A stretch of 64,000 bases of DNA, taken from contig CAZHTC010000002.1 of the NCBI GenBank assembly GCA_964535575.1, positions 372,001-436,000 of the forward strand. Direction: 5' to 3'. The stretch's first letter is position 1. Every line of letters starts with the position of its first letter. Below are positions 1 to 8,293 of the stretch, piece after piece. The notes below the pieces were generated by a model that searched no databases, was not told the DNA's origin, and was given only the letters and a program-made list of their open reading frames with translations. Both the position numbers and the translations under genes were made by a program. Origin of the DNA: JAGPCK01 sp964535575. Lineage in GTDB: Bacteria > Bacteroidota > Bacteroidia > UKL13-3.

Positions 1-1271
1 GGGAAATTAATATGAAAGCAGGCCGAGACACCTGGTGGCACAGTGAAATGCACAAAGTAAATGCAGTTCATACGGCCGAGGTAATGAAACCCGAGGATCC
101 TCTTTTTATTCTCTACACATCAGGCTCTACCGGTAAACCCAAAGGGGTGTTGCATAGCTGTGGCGGGTATATGGTGCAAACGGGTTTTTCATTTAAAACA
201 GTATTTAATTATAAGCCGCATCAGATTTTTTGGTGCACAGCCGATATTGGCTGGGTTACCGGGCACAGTTATATTGTTTACGGTCCGTTACTCAATGCGG
301 CCACGCAGGTAATGTTTGAAGGAATTCCCACGTTTCCTGATGCAGGTCGTTTTTGGGATGTGGTGGATAAGCACGGGGTAAATATTTTTTATACTGCGCC
401 CACAGCCATTCGGAGCTTAATGGCTTATGGCGACCAATACCTCGAAGATAAAAAACTAACTTCACTTGAAGTGCTGGGATCGGTGGGCGAACCTATAAAC
501 GAAGAAGCGTGGTATTGGTATCACGATAAAGTAGGAAGGGAACATTGCGCCATTGTTGATACCTGGTGGCAAACTGAAACGGGTTCGGTGCTGATGACTC
601 CCATTGCCGGATTGGGAGTTGCCAAACCCGGATATGCTATGTATCCGATGCCCGGTGTGCAACCGGTTCTTGTAAATGAAAAAGGAGAAGAAATTCAGGG
701 CAATGGGGTGGAAGGAAACCTGTGTATTAAATTCCCCTGGCCAAGCATGGCCCGCACAGTTTTTGGCGACCACGAGCGGTTCAGGCAAACCTATTTCAGC
801 ACTTATCCGGGGTTATATTTTACAGGTGACGGATGTAAACGTGATGAAGAAGGGTTTTACCGAATTACCGGACGGGTGGATGATGTGATTAATGTATCAG
901 GTCATCGCATTGGAACAGGCGAAGTAGAGGATGCCATCAATGATCATGAATGTGTTGTTGAAAGTGCCGTAGTGGGGTTTCCGCATGAGATTAAAGGGCA
1001 GGGATTGTATGCATACATTATTTGTGATAAACCAATAACTGACGAGGCGAAGATGAAGCAGGAGATAAAACAGCTGGTGAATGACCGGATTGGCCCTTTT
1101 GCACGACCTGATAAAATTCAGTTGGTACGTGCCCTGCCTAAAACCCGTTCCGGTAAAATTATGCGCAGAATTTTACGCAAAATTGCCGAGGGAGAAACAG
1201 CCAATCTGGGAGATACTACTACCTTGCTCGACCCTGCGGTGGTAGAAGATATTAAGAGCGGAGTGCAATAG
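1..1271 (+). CDS. acs: acetyl-coenzyme A synthetase, C-terminal part (5' end outside window)
   Basis: AMP-forming ligase that makes acetyl-CoA from acetate, ATP and CoA in the cytoplasm. The frame is already open at base 3, before the first ATG at 12, so the gene begins outside the window. Counting from that ATG, the adenylate-forming P-loop YTSGSTGKPKG lies at about residues 35-45, DTWWQTETG at about 180, YFTGDG followed by GRVDDVINVSGHRI at about 272-302, and the C-terminal PKTRSGKIMRR with the catalytic, acetylatable lysine at about 377-387. These are diagnostic of Acs rather than of general acyl-CoA ligases. About 420 residues of a usual 630-650 are present, so roughly the N-terminal third is missing. 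The cyclophilin gene follows 50 bp downstream on the same strand. Confidence 0.96.
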   Translation, partial: EINMKAGRDTWWHSEMHKVNAVHTAEVMKPEDPLFILYTSGSTGKPKGVLHSCGGYMVQTGFSFKTVFNYKPHQIFWCTADIGWVTGHSYIVYGPLLNAATQVMFEGIPTFPDAGRFWDVVDKHGVNIFYTAPTAIRSLMAYGDQYLEDKKLTSLEVLGSVGEPINEEAWYWYHDKVGREHCAIVDTWWQTETGSVLMTPIAGLGVAKPGYAMYPMPGVQPVLVNEKGEEIQGNGVEGNLCIKFPWPSMARTVFGDHERFRQTYFSTYPGLYFTGDGCKRDEEGFYRITGRVDDVINVSGHRIGTGEVEDAINDHECVVESAVVGFPHEIKGQGLYAYIICDKPITDEAKMKQEIKQLVNDRIGPFARPDKIQLVRALPKTRSGKIMRRILRKIAEGETANLGDTTTLLDPAVVEDIKSGVQ

Positions 1272-1280
1272 AAAAACCCG

Positions 1281-1288
1281 TATTTTTG
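1281..1288 (+). promoter_or_regulatory. candidate Bacteroidota -7 element upstream of the cyclophilin gene
   Basis: TATTTTTG matches the TAnnTTTG -7 consensus and lies 33 nt before the ATG at 1322. No TTTG is seen at the expected -33 distance, where the sequence is still the end of acs, so this is a partial match only. Confidence 0.3.
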
Positions 1289-1321
1289 CTGCCTCAGGAT
1301 AGAAATAATTTATAATAGAAT

Positions 1322-1759
1322 ATGCGTACAGCTGAAATTCACACCAATAAAGGTGTAATGAAGGTAGCGTTCTTTGAGCAGGATGCTCCCGGAACCGTTG
1401 AAAATTTTTGTAAACTTGCTCAAAGTGGTTTTTACAATGGGGTAAGTTTTCACCGCGTTATTCCTGATTTTGTGATTCAGGGCGGAGACCCTACCGGAAC
1501 AGGAGCAGGCGGTCCGGGTTATTCGATTAAATGCGAATTAACCGGAGGAAATCAATACCACGACCGCGGTGTTTTGTCAATGGCCCATCGCGGCAGAGAT
1601 ACCGGAGGCTCCCAGTTTTTTATTTGCCACAACAGGCAAAATACCCAGCACCTCGATCGCAATCATACCTGTTTTGGAAAAGTGGTTGATGGGCTTGACG
1701 TAATTGAACAAATTCGTCAGGGTGATGTTATGGAAAAAGTGGTGATTCACGAATCCTGA
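1322..1759 (+). CDS. peptidyl-prolyl cis-trans isomerase, cyclophilin type
   Basis: A 145-aa single-domain cyclophilin that would catalyse cis-trans isomerisation of X-Pro bonds. The active-site stretch SFHRVIPDFVIQGGD carries the catalytic Arg and the Phe and Gln of the binding pocket. It is followed by GTGAGGPGY, GGSQFFICH and HTCFGKVVDGLDVI, all in cyclophilin order. No signal peptide is present, so it should be cytoplasmic. The protein is compact, like PpiB, without the extra loops of eukaryotic forms. The start is the only ATG at the beginning of the conserved first strand. A djlA-like co-chaperone gene begins 13 bp after its stop, so a shared folding-related transcript is plausible. Confidence 0.93.
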   Translation: MRTAEIHTNKGVMKVAFFEQDAPGTVENFCKLAQSGFYNGVSFHRVIPDFVIQGGDPTGTGAGGPGYSIKCELTGGNQYHDRGVLSMAHRGRDTGGSQFFICHNRQNTQHLDRNHTCFGKVVDGLDVIEQIRQGDVMEKVVIHES

Positions 1760-1772
1760 TTATACTAAGTTC

Positions 1773-2510
1773 ATGGGTAAATACGGCAAGTGGATAGGCG
1801 GAGGCCTCGGTTTTGTGCTGGGCGGACCTATCGGAGTGGTTTTGGGTTTTGCCATCGGTTCAATGTTCGATCATGCTACCATGCCACCTGCGCAGGGATT
1901 TGAACAAACCGAAAACAGCCCTCATGTTTCGTCAGGCGATTTTAGTATCAGTTTACTTGTACTTTGTGCCGCCATTATGCGGGCCGATGGGAAAGTGGTG
2001 GTGGGCGAGCTCGAGTTTGTAAAGGAGTTTTTTAAACAACATTACGGGGTCGATCGTACCCGCCAGTATATGGCTATGCTGCGCGAAATGCTTAAACAGG
2101 ATTTTTCCGTAAGGCAGGTATGTCTTCAAATACGTCAGCATGTTGACCACGCATCGCGGTTGCAGTTGCTTCATTTATTATACGGAGTAGCCAATGCCGA
2201 TGGGGCAATTGATAAACGGGAGCTCGAAGAAATTGAACGGATAGCCGCTTACCTCGGCATTTCAGAGAACGATTCACATTCGTTGCGTGCTATGTATTAT
2301 CAGGACAACCGCCATGCATACGATATTCTGGAAATTACCAAAGACGTAAGCGATGAGGAAGTGAAAAAAGCTTACCGCAAACTGGCTGTTAAACATCACC
2401 CAGATAAGGTGGCTCATCTGGGTGATGAAATACAAAAAAGTGCTAAAGAAAAGTTTCAGAAACTTCAGGATGCTTACGAAAAAATCAAAAAGGAAAGGGG
2501 AATCAACTGA
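1773..2510 (+). CDS. djlA: DjlA-like co-chaperone (TerB domain plus C-terminal J domain)
   Basis: A 245-aa membrane-anchored DnaJ-type co-chaperone expected to stimulate DnaK. Residues 1-35 form a glycine-rich hydrophobic segment (GGGLGFVLGGPIGVVLGF), as in DjlA. Residues about 55-170 resemble the TerB/DjlA helical domain, with acidic ADGKVVVGELEF and ADGAIDKRELEEIE motifs. Residues about 180-245 are a J domain carrying the obligatory HPD in KHHPDK. The domain order of membrane segment, TerB and C-terminal J domain is the DjlA arrangement. Its stop overlaps the start of the next gene by one base, indicating translational coupling. Confidence is high for the family, slightly lower for strict orthology with the enterobacterial protein. 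Confidence 0.88.
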   Translation: MGKYGKWIGGGLGFVLGGPIGVVLGFAIGSMFDHATMPPAQGFEQTENSPHVSSGDFSISLLVLCAAIMRADGKVVVGELEFVKEFFKQHYGVDRTRQYMAMLREMLKQDFSVRQVCLQIRQHVDHASRLQLLHLLYGVANADGAIDKRELEEIERIAAYLGISENDSHSLRAMYYQDNRHAYDILEITKDVSDEEVKKAYRKLAVKHHPDKVAHLGDEIQKSAKEKFQKLQDAYEKIKKERGIN

Positions 2511-2956
2511 TGAAATCTTTTTTAGCCACACTCGTTTGTTGTACTCCGTTTATTCTTCAGGCTCAAAACTGCACTAAAGAAACTTTTAGTAATATAAGCG
2601 ATCAGATATTTGCACGGGGATACAGCATTGTTGAACACAATGCAAATCCCGCAGTACCTGTTCAGGGTGCTCAAAGCTATATTTTCTATGTAGAAGCCGG
2701 GAAGGAATACGTTTTTGTGGTTACCTCTCTTCAGGATATTGCAAAAGGTGAATTTATTGGGGTAAACGTATCGGATAGCATGGGGAAAATTACCACCCGC
2801 CTGGTGAGTGACAAATACGTTGAAGTTCATTTTACACCTCGAAGGTCTGAATATATCACCATCGAAACATGGTTCAGAAGCAACGATAAAAACCGCGACC
2901 GCTTCTGTTTATATCATTTATTTGCAGGCCGCCAACTTGAAACCAATGGCCGATAA
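2510..2956 (+). CDS. secreted protein of unknown function
   Basis: A 148-aa protein that I do not recognise. It starts with a typical Sec signal (MKSFLATLVCCTPFILQAQ) ending in an AxA-like site near residue 18, so it is probably periplasmic or exported. The mature part is predicted mostly beta, with a few cysteines (NCTKETF near the new N-terminus and RFCLYH near the end) that could form a disulphide. The ATG overlaps the djlA stop by one base, and its own end overlaps the following YkgJ-type gene by 11 bases, so the three are probably co-translated. Confidence 0.7.
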   Translation: MKSFLATLVCCTPFILQAQNCTKETFSNISDQIFARGYSIVEHNANPAVPVQGAQSYIFYVEAGKEYVFVVTSLQDIAKGEFIGVNVSDSMGKITTRLVSDKYVEVHFTPRRSEYITIETWFRSNDKNRDRFCLYHLFAGRQLETNGR

Positions 2957-3449
2957 AAAGCAGTACACATTTGAGGTACTGCAACTATTTTCGCGTAAAG
3001 GGCAGCAGCAGCTAAGCAAACGCAAAAAATGGTTCGAACAATTAAAACAACAGGACACCGGTGAGGTTGATCGTTTTTTTCACGCAAAACACGAGGAGGT
3101 GTTTGCCCAATTTGATTGCCTTCAGTGTGCCAATTGCTGCAAAACAATAAGCCCCATCATTACGCAAAAAGATATGGAGCGTTTGGCAAAGCAGTTAAAT
3201 ATTGCCGTATCGGTTTTTTTACAGCAATATCTTTTGATGGATGAAGAAGGAGACTTTGTTTTTAAACAAACGCCATGTCCTTTTCTGGGTGCCGATAATT
3301 GCTGTTCGGTGTATAACAGCCGCCCCGATGCCTGCCGCGAATACCCTCATACCAATCGCAGAAAGATGAAACAAATTCTTGACCTTACCTATCAAAACAC
3401 CCTCACCTGTCCGGCTGTGTGGAAGATGATAGAGGGGTTTTCTGAGTAG
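2946..3449 (+). CDS. YkgJ/Fli-type zinc- or iron-chelating Cys-cluster protein
   Basis: A 167-aa protein of the UPF0153/YkgJ family, thought to bind a metal ion through clustered cysteines; the biochemical role is not established. The signature CLQCANCC (CxxCxxCC) is near residue 59, followed by CPFLGADNCCSVYNSRPDAC, the second conserved block. I chose the ATG at 2946 because it directly precedes a family-like N-terminus (MADKKQYTFEVLQ). A longer upstream frame lies entirely within the preceding gene in another frame. It overlaps that gene by 11 bp and ends convergently with the T9SS gene on the other strand, 112 bp away. Confidence 0.85.
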   Translation: MADKKQYTFEVLQLFSRKGQQQLSKRKKWFEQLKQQDTGEVDRFFHAKHEEVFAQFDCLQCANCCKTISPIITQKDMERLAKQLNIAVSVFLQQYLLMDEEGDFVFKQTPCPFLGADNCCSVYNSRPDACREYPHTNRRKMKQILDLTYQNTLTCPAVWKMIEGFSE

Positions 3450-3484
3450 GTGCTTTTTCGGGGGTTGATGCAAAGATTTTTTCA

Positions 3485-3527
3485 ATTCTTCAGTAGGGTT
3501 AGATTCTTACGATTACTTCTGAAGAAT
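3485..3527. terminator. inverted repeat between convergent genes, possible weak bidirectional terminator
   Basis: ATTCTTCAG at 3485-3493 pairs with CTGAAGAAT at 3519-3527 (9 bp perfect, 25-nt loop) in the gap between two convergent genes. There is no strong T-tract, so a terminator role is only suggested by the position. Confidence 0.3.
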
Positions 3528-3561
3528 GAACCAAATCGATGAAAATAGTGTTGCAATAAAA

Positions 3562-5646
3562 TTACTGCACTACAATTCGGTAGCTTTCTGATATTACCGA
3601 ATTTTGCAGATGGCATATATAGGTTCCGGCTGCAAGATGCTTAGAAGCATCAATGGAATAGGAACCAGCAAATGTGCCGGCAATTGTATTTTGATAAACG
3701 CATTGGCCGGTTAAATTATAGATGGCTATCTCCAGAGACTCGTTCGATTTCTGCTTTTCATACACATTAAAAAAACCATTAGTTGGTGAGGGAGAAATAA
3801 TAAAGGCAGAAATTGCGGCATGCTTATTTACCACGTCAACTTTAGAAGGTAATGCCGTATTCCCGGTAGCAAACGAAGAAGTAAGAAAATTTGAAGTCGC
3901 ATCGGCTCCGTTATATTCAAAAACGGCAAAATGGTAAGTTTGGCCATTGGTCAGCCCTGTTACCGTCATACTGTTTCCGGTTCCACTATACACCACATAA
4001 TTCCCACTTCCTATTTGTGAACCCGAACCAAAAATATTGTTTGCCGTGTAATCTGTTTCATCTATTGGGGTGCTGTTTACTGCCGATGCAACTTTGGCCA
4101 ATACTATCCGATTTGAACCATTGCCGTTGGTCCAGCTCAAATCAACAGAGGTGGAGGTTTTATTGCTAAAAGAAAGAGAAGTGGAGGCGCTAGTGGGTTC
4201 GGTATTTATCAAGGTATTGTGGTAAACGGAAATGGTGTTTGAAGTGTAATTACAGGAAACAATTTCGGGTTTGGTATCGCCATCCACATCAATAGCTAAA
4301 GCCATATGCGGTTGCGAACCTGCAGAAAAAGTACAGGCTGATGAAAATGAAATGTTGCCACTGGAACTGTTGTTTTGAAACACGGCCAAATCATTGCTGC
4401 CAATATTGGCGCAGACAATATCGGGTTTGCCGTCACCATTCATATCATTTACATACGCACTGCGGGCAGTGGTGCCGCTGGTATAAGTGCTAGCGCTGGC
4501 AAAACTGATAGAACCCGATGAACTGGTATTTCGGAAAATACCTAGTATGCCTGAAGACTGATAGGTGCAAATAAGTTCAATTTTATTATCCCCATCTAAA
4601 TCTTTGGCGGCTAACCCCACAGGATTATTACCGGTTCCGGTGGAAACGGTGGTTGCGCTAGAAAAAGAGGAGCTTGACAGGGATCCGTTGTTGTAAATAT
4701 TTCTATAAATAATTATGTTTACATTATTGTAACTATTCACACAAATGTCAGATTTCCCGTCACCATCTAAATCTTCGGCAATAATTCCATGAGGCACGCC
4801 TGCAGCGGCTAAAGTAAAAGAGGTATTCATATTGATATTTCCGGAAGACGAAGTGTTTTCAAAAATGGAAATATCATTACTGGATTTGTTTGATGTGACA
4901 ATGTCGCTTTTGCCATCTCCATTAAAATCATTTATGGCAATAAAATACGGTTCGTTTCCAGATGAGAAATTAACTGCAGTGGCAAAAGAGATTGATCCGC
5001 TGCTACTGGTATTTCTGAAAATAGAGATTACGTTAGTGTATTTAATCCCTACTATCAAATCCAACTTTCCATCCCCATCTATATCATTAATTGCAATATG
5101 ATTTGCCTGATTTGTACATCCTATATCTGTTTTGGCAGCAAATGAGGCCAAACCAATAGTTCCCTTACTCGATGTGTTTCTGAAAATAGAAATACTGTTT
5201 GCTGTAAGATTGGAAGTAACTAAATCTACTTTCCCGTCATTATCCAAATCCCCTTCTGCCATGTACATTGGGTTACTGGCTGTGGCAAAAGTGGTATGAC
5301 CGGAATAGGCACTAGAGCTCAATGCCTCGCTTGCACCAAATGTAACAATAAATGGTTTACTGCTTCGGGCTATCAGATTCGATACATTTACGGTGATAGG
5401 TTGGTAAGTAGCACCCATCGGGACAGTAACTGTAAGCGAAGAAGCGGTAGCTGCCGTAACTGTTGCTTTTACTTTACCAAAATACACAATATTATTTGCC
5501 GCGGTGGTACTGAAACCACTCCCATTAATAGTAACTGAAGTTCCTATTTTCCCTGACATGGGAATAAATGAACTAATAGCAGGTTGGGCTAAGGTCTCAT
5601 ACTGATAACAAACCAGTATGAACAGGAGTATGTTTAATTTTCTCAT
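3562..5646 (-). CDS. T9SS type A cargo with IPT/TIG domain, seven FG-GAP blades and an FN3-like domain
   Basis: A 694-aa exported surface or released protein. The order is: Sec signal (MRKLNILLFILVCYQ); IPT/TIG domain at about 20-105 (GTSVTINGSGFS, NNIVYFGKV); seven FG-GAP/VCBS repeats with Ca-binding loops such as DLDNDGKVD, DIDGDGKLD, DFNGDGKSD and DMNGDGKPD; an FN3-like domain (TSVDLSWTNGNGS, GLTNGQTYHFAVFEYNG); and a type A T9SS sorting domain over the last 75 residues (AIYNLTGQCVY, LAAGTYICHL). Seven repeats would close an integrin-like propeller, probably a carbohydrate- or protein-binding surface. The start four codons into the longer frame was chosen because a candidate -7 element (5655-5662) overlaps the upstream ATG and the signal peptide begins at MRKL. 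Its N-terminal half is paralogous to the giant proteins at 14322 and 21340. Confidence 0.9.
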   Translation of the reverse strand: MRKLNILLFILVCYQYETLAQPAISSFIPMSGKIGTSVTINGSGFSTTAANNIVYFGKVKATVTAATASSLTVTVPMGATYQPITVNVSNLIARSSKPFIVTFGASEALSSSAYSGHTTFATASNPMYMAEGDLDNDGKVDLVTSNLTANSISIFRNTSSKGTIGLASFAAKTDIGCTNQANHIAINDIDGDGKLDLIVGIKYTNVISIFRNTSSSGSISFATAVNFSSGNEPYFIAINDFNGDGKSDIVTSNKSSNDISIFENTSSSGNINMNTSFTLAAAGVPHGIIAEDLDGDGKSDICVNSYNNVNIIIYRNIYNNGSLSSSSFSSATTVSTGTGNNPVGLAAKDLDGDNKIELICTYQSSGILGIFRNTSSSGSISFASASTYTSGTTARSAYVNDMNGDGKPDIVCANIGSNDLAVFQNNSSSGNISFSSACTFSAGSQPHMALAIDVDGDTKPEIVSCNYTSNTISVYHNTLINTEPTSASTSLSFSNKTSTSVDLSWTNGNGSNRIVLAKVASAVNSTPIDETDYTANNIFGSGSQIGSGNYVVYSGTGNSMTVTGLTNGQTYHFAVFEYNGADATSNFLTSSFATGNTALPSKVDVVNKHAAISAFIISPSPTNGFFNVYEKQKSNESLEIAIYNLTGQCVYQNTIAGTFAGSYSIDASKHLAAGTYICHLQNSVISESYRIVVQ

Positions 5647-5654
5647 ATTAGCAG

Positions 5655-5686
5655 CCAAGGTAACTGTTCAACGCCTGTTTGTCAAG
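5655..5686 (-). promoter_or_regulatory. candidate Bacteroidota promoter for the T9SS gene at 5646
   Basis: On the minus strand, CTTG (5683-5686), a 20-nt spacer and TACCTTGG (5655-5662) match TTTG-N19-21-TAnnTTTG with one mismatch in each box. Transcription would start almost at the ATG at 5646, giving a very short or absent leader. Confidence 0.4.
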
Positions 5687-5747
5687 CAAAAAGATGAATT
5701 TGAGGCAAACAACTGCCCCCTTTCAATTAATGCAGGGTCCATAACCT

Positions 5748-7388
5748 TTATTCTTTTATTCTGAACCCCTGTTGAAGGGTTTCGCCTCTTAGTTGTAAAC
5801 CTGAGTAATATTCGCAGGTACAGGGCAGAGGGGTATTCCAGCATTTTTGCTCCCAGGTGGCTACGTTAATCTGATGGCCTGTGGGCAATGCAATTTGTGT
5901 TAATTCAGGTTTGGGATACGAGGCCGGCTTCAACCAGATCGTTGGGGTTATATGGGGCAGGCGAATAAACAGCAATACACCTCCCGCCAAACAGGTAAAT
6001 ACGAAAAAAGCAATTCGGAGCAGGTTTGTTTTGCTGCTGAATATGGACGTATACCGTACGAAAAATAAACTGCCCGCAGCACATAACACCGGAATCAGGT
6101 AGCCGTACACAAACCTGAAATCGGGGACATTCACAAACCAGAAAATAAGTCCGAAAACAACGGTGGCCAGCAATAGCCGGGGGGCTGTTTGGTGAAGGTG
6201 TACGGTAATTTTTTTTCGGGTAATCGCCACCAGTGCCAAAAGCACCAACACAAAAATCCAGTTATATAACTTTTGTTCACGGAGCCAGATGGGGAACCAT
6301 TCGTTAAACGGCATGGTGGCCATCACTTCTACCGGATGATGAGGCCCGCGACCCCATCCGGTGATGCTGTAATTTTCATCCCGTATCAGTAACTCCGGTA
6401 CTTTCCAGTCCACATCAAACAGGTTGATGCCCCCGAATGGAAATACCAGATATCCGGTTAAAATAATATTTCCGATAAGCCACGTTACCACAAACAAGAC
6501 CGCCAGTAACATGTATTTTATTTTTGTCGCGGTAGTTTGTTTTATCCAAAAATATAAACTCACAAGTAACACGGGTACTGCCGAAATTTTTATAGTGATG
6601 AGGTAAACCGGCAGCATAAAAATAAGCCAGCCGGGAATATTATCGGCTTCAGGTTGCTTCAGTTCTTTTTGCAGCACCAATAAAAAAGTCCACGACAGCA
6701 ATAGGATCACCGGCAGGTCGGCTGTTACCTCACCCGCATATTTGCCCATTGCTAAAATAAGGCAGCACACCACTGTTATCAGTTTATATATTTTCAGGGT
6801 GGCTTTTTCTGAAGCTTCCGGAATCAGGTACCCGATAAATAGCAGGAGCAATAAACCGTTTAAGGTATAAACCGATTCAGATCCTGCAAATGCAAATCCG
6901 GAGAATGCCTGAAGGATATACCAGCTGGAATTGAATCCAAGTTGCCTGATCAGGTTGGCCAGCCCCGGTACAATGGCATATGCTTCATTCCATTGAATGG
7001 CCTGAAAGTGATATGATCCTGCATCAAATGCCTGTGGTCGGCTTGCCGTGTTAAATGCAAGCACTGCACCCATAAGTATAAATAAGCCCAACTCGGTTTT
7101 GTTCTGTAGCTTTAAACGGGTAAGCCACTCCCGGTAATACCCTGTATGTGATTTTCTGAAAAATAAATAACCTGTTGCAAGCAACCCAAGTACAATAGCC
7201 GAAGCAAGAGCGCCAACAGGAATAAAAAAGTGAAGGAAACATACCAGCAGGTTGATGCCGATAATGCCGGAAAGGGTAACCAGTGTAACCGAAGGAAATT
7301 CTTTTTTGCCCGATAAGGAATACAGCACCAATCCCCCCTGACAAAATACCAGAAAGTTTACCACCAGAAGCACAGCTACCGCAATCAT
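5748..7388 (-). CDS. polytopic membrane protein, probably glycan-related
   Basis: A 546-aa integral membrane protein with roughly a dozen hydrophobic helices beginning at the N-terminus (MIAVAVLLVVNFLVF). The fold resembles GT-C/EpsG/Wzy-type proteins in outline: an early loop with SRPQAFDAGSYHFQAIQWNE after the fourth or fifth helix, a later periplasmic-looking loop with WGRGPHHPVEVM, and a short soluble C-terminus containing CWNTPLPCTC. I cannot assign a substrate; it may belong to the LIC_10190-type membrane family. Its ATG overlaps the stop of the upstream GT2 gene by four bases (ATGA), so the two are translationally coupled. The context suggests a role in building or polymerising a surface glycan; this is inference. 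Confidence 0.65.
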   Translation of the reverse strand: MIAVAVLLVVNFLVFCQGGLVLYSLSGKKEFPSVTLVTLSGIIGINLLVCFLHFFIPVGALASAIVLGLLATGYLFFRKSHTGYYREWLTRLKLQNKTELGLFILMGAVLAFNTASRPQAFDAGSYHFQAIQWNEAYAIVPGLANLIRQLGFNSSWYILQAFSGFAFAGSESVYTLNGLLLLLFIGYLIPEASEKATLKIYKLITVVCCLILAMGKYAGEVTADLPVILLLSWTFLLVLQKELKQPEADNIPGWLIFMLPVYLITIKISAVPVLLVSLYFWIKQTTATKIKYMLLAVLFVVTWLIGNIILTGYLVFPFGGINLFDVDWKVPELLIRDENYSITGWGRGPHHPVEVMATMPFNEWFPIWLREQKLYNWIFVLVLLALVAITRKKITVHLHQTAPRLLLATVVFGLIFWFVNVPDFRFVYGYLIPVLCAAGSLFFVRYTSIFSSKTNLLRIAFFVFTCLAGGVLLFIRLPHITPTIWLKPASYPKPELTQIALPTGHQINVATWEQKCWNTPLPCTCEYYSGLQLRGETLQQGFRIKE

Positions 7389-8212
7389 ATTTTGTTAATA
7401 ATAGTCGGGCTCAGCATTGTTTTAAGAAACTCCGGAAATTTATAATTTTTTACCTGTTCGGTTATCACTTGCCATTTGGAGTAATGGCTGGATGTTTTAA
7501 TACCGTTAAACTCCAGCTCATACCGTTGGCGTTGCACCTGCGAAAGTTGATTTTGATGGGTGCGGAAGGCAGCTATATTTTTGTTTAAAATATACAGGGT
7601 ATTGCTTTTTGCAAAACAATACCAAAGGTAAAAATCACCGGCCAGGCGATACGAACGAAAGGTTTCAAGATTTACCTGCGAAAGAAGATGGCTGCGCCAA
7701 AAAACATTTTCCTGCTGCACATAGGGCAAAACAGTGCCATGTAATCCGGCTCTTAACAAATGGCTCTGGTAATTGAAAGGGAGAAATGACAGGAGAGCAC
7801 TACCTTTTTCATCAATTTTTAGATGCCGGGCGCTAACCCAGTTTATTTCCCGGTGTATCGTAAAAACACGTTGAATGGCCTGCAATGCCCCCGGTAGGTA
7901 TATATCATCTGCATTCAGGTAAGCTACCACTTCTCCGTTGGCTTTTCCAAATCCTTTGGCTATGGCATCGTACATGCCTTTATCGGATTCCGAAACGATC
8001 TCTAAACTGATATCCCGGCAATGGCACCACAGCTTTCCGCTGTTCAACTGTTCTTTCAGGTCAGCGGCTATGGTCATGGATTGGTCGGTCGATCCACCGT
8101 CAATAAGCAGGTATTGAATCGAAAAGTCTCCCGCCTGGGTTAATACGCTAAGCATGGTTTCCTGCAGAAACTGCCCTGAATTATAACACGGGGTAATGAT
8201 GCTGAATTTCAT
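7385..8212 (-). CDS. family 2 glycosyltransferase
   Basis: A 275-aa cytoplasmic GT-A glycosyltransferase transferring a sugar from a nucleotide donor. It begins with the hallmark FSIITPCYNSGQFLQETM, followed by LLIDGGSTDQS (nucleotide-binding Asp), SDKGMYDAIAKG and the metal-binding DxD-like YLNADD. SDKGMYDAI is typical of the WcaA/WcaE-like bacterial subgroup. The start was placed at the ATG directly before FSIITP; the longer frame adds 21 residues that run back into the spacer. It overlaps the downstream membrane protein by ATGA and is divergent from the flippase gene 81 bp away. Donor and acceptor cannot be read from the sequence. Confidence 0.9.
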   Translation of the reverse strand: MKFSIITPCYNSGQFLQETMLSVLTQAGDFSIQYLLIDGGSTDQSMTIAADLKEQLNSGKLWCHCRDISLEIVSESDKGMYDAIAKGFGKANGEVVAYLNADDIYLPGALQAIQRVFTIHREINWVSARHLKIDEKGSALLSFLPFNYQSHLLRAGLHGTVLPYVQQENVFWRSHLLSQVNLETFRSYRLAGDFYLWYCFAKSNTLYILNKNIAAFRTHQNQLSQVQRQRYELEFNGIKTSSHYSKWQVITEQVKNYKFPEFLKTMLSPTIINKI

Positions 8213-8293
8213 TCTTTGGGCAAACTTCGTAAAGAAATTGGATTTTATAGTGAACAAATAAAGGTAAATGCTCATTTTTGCCGTAAATCAAAC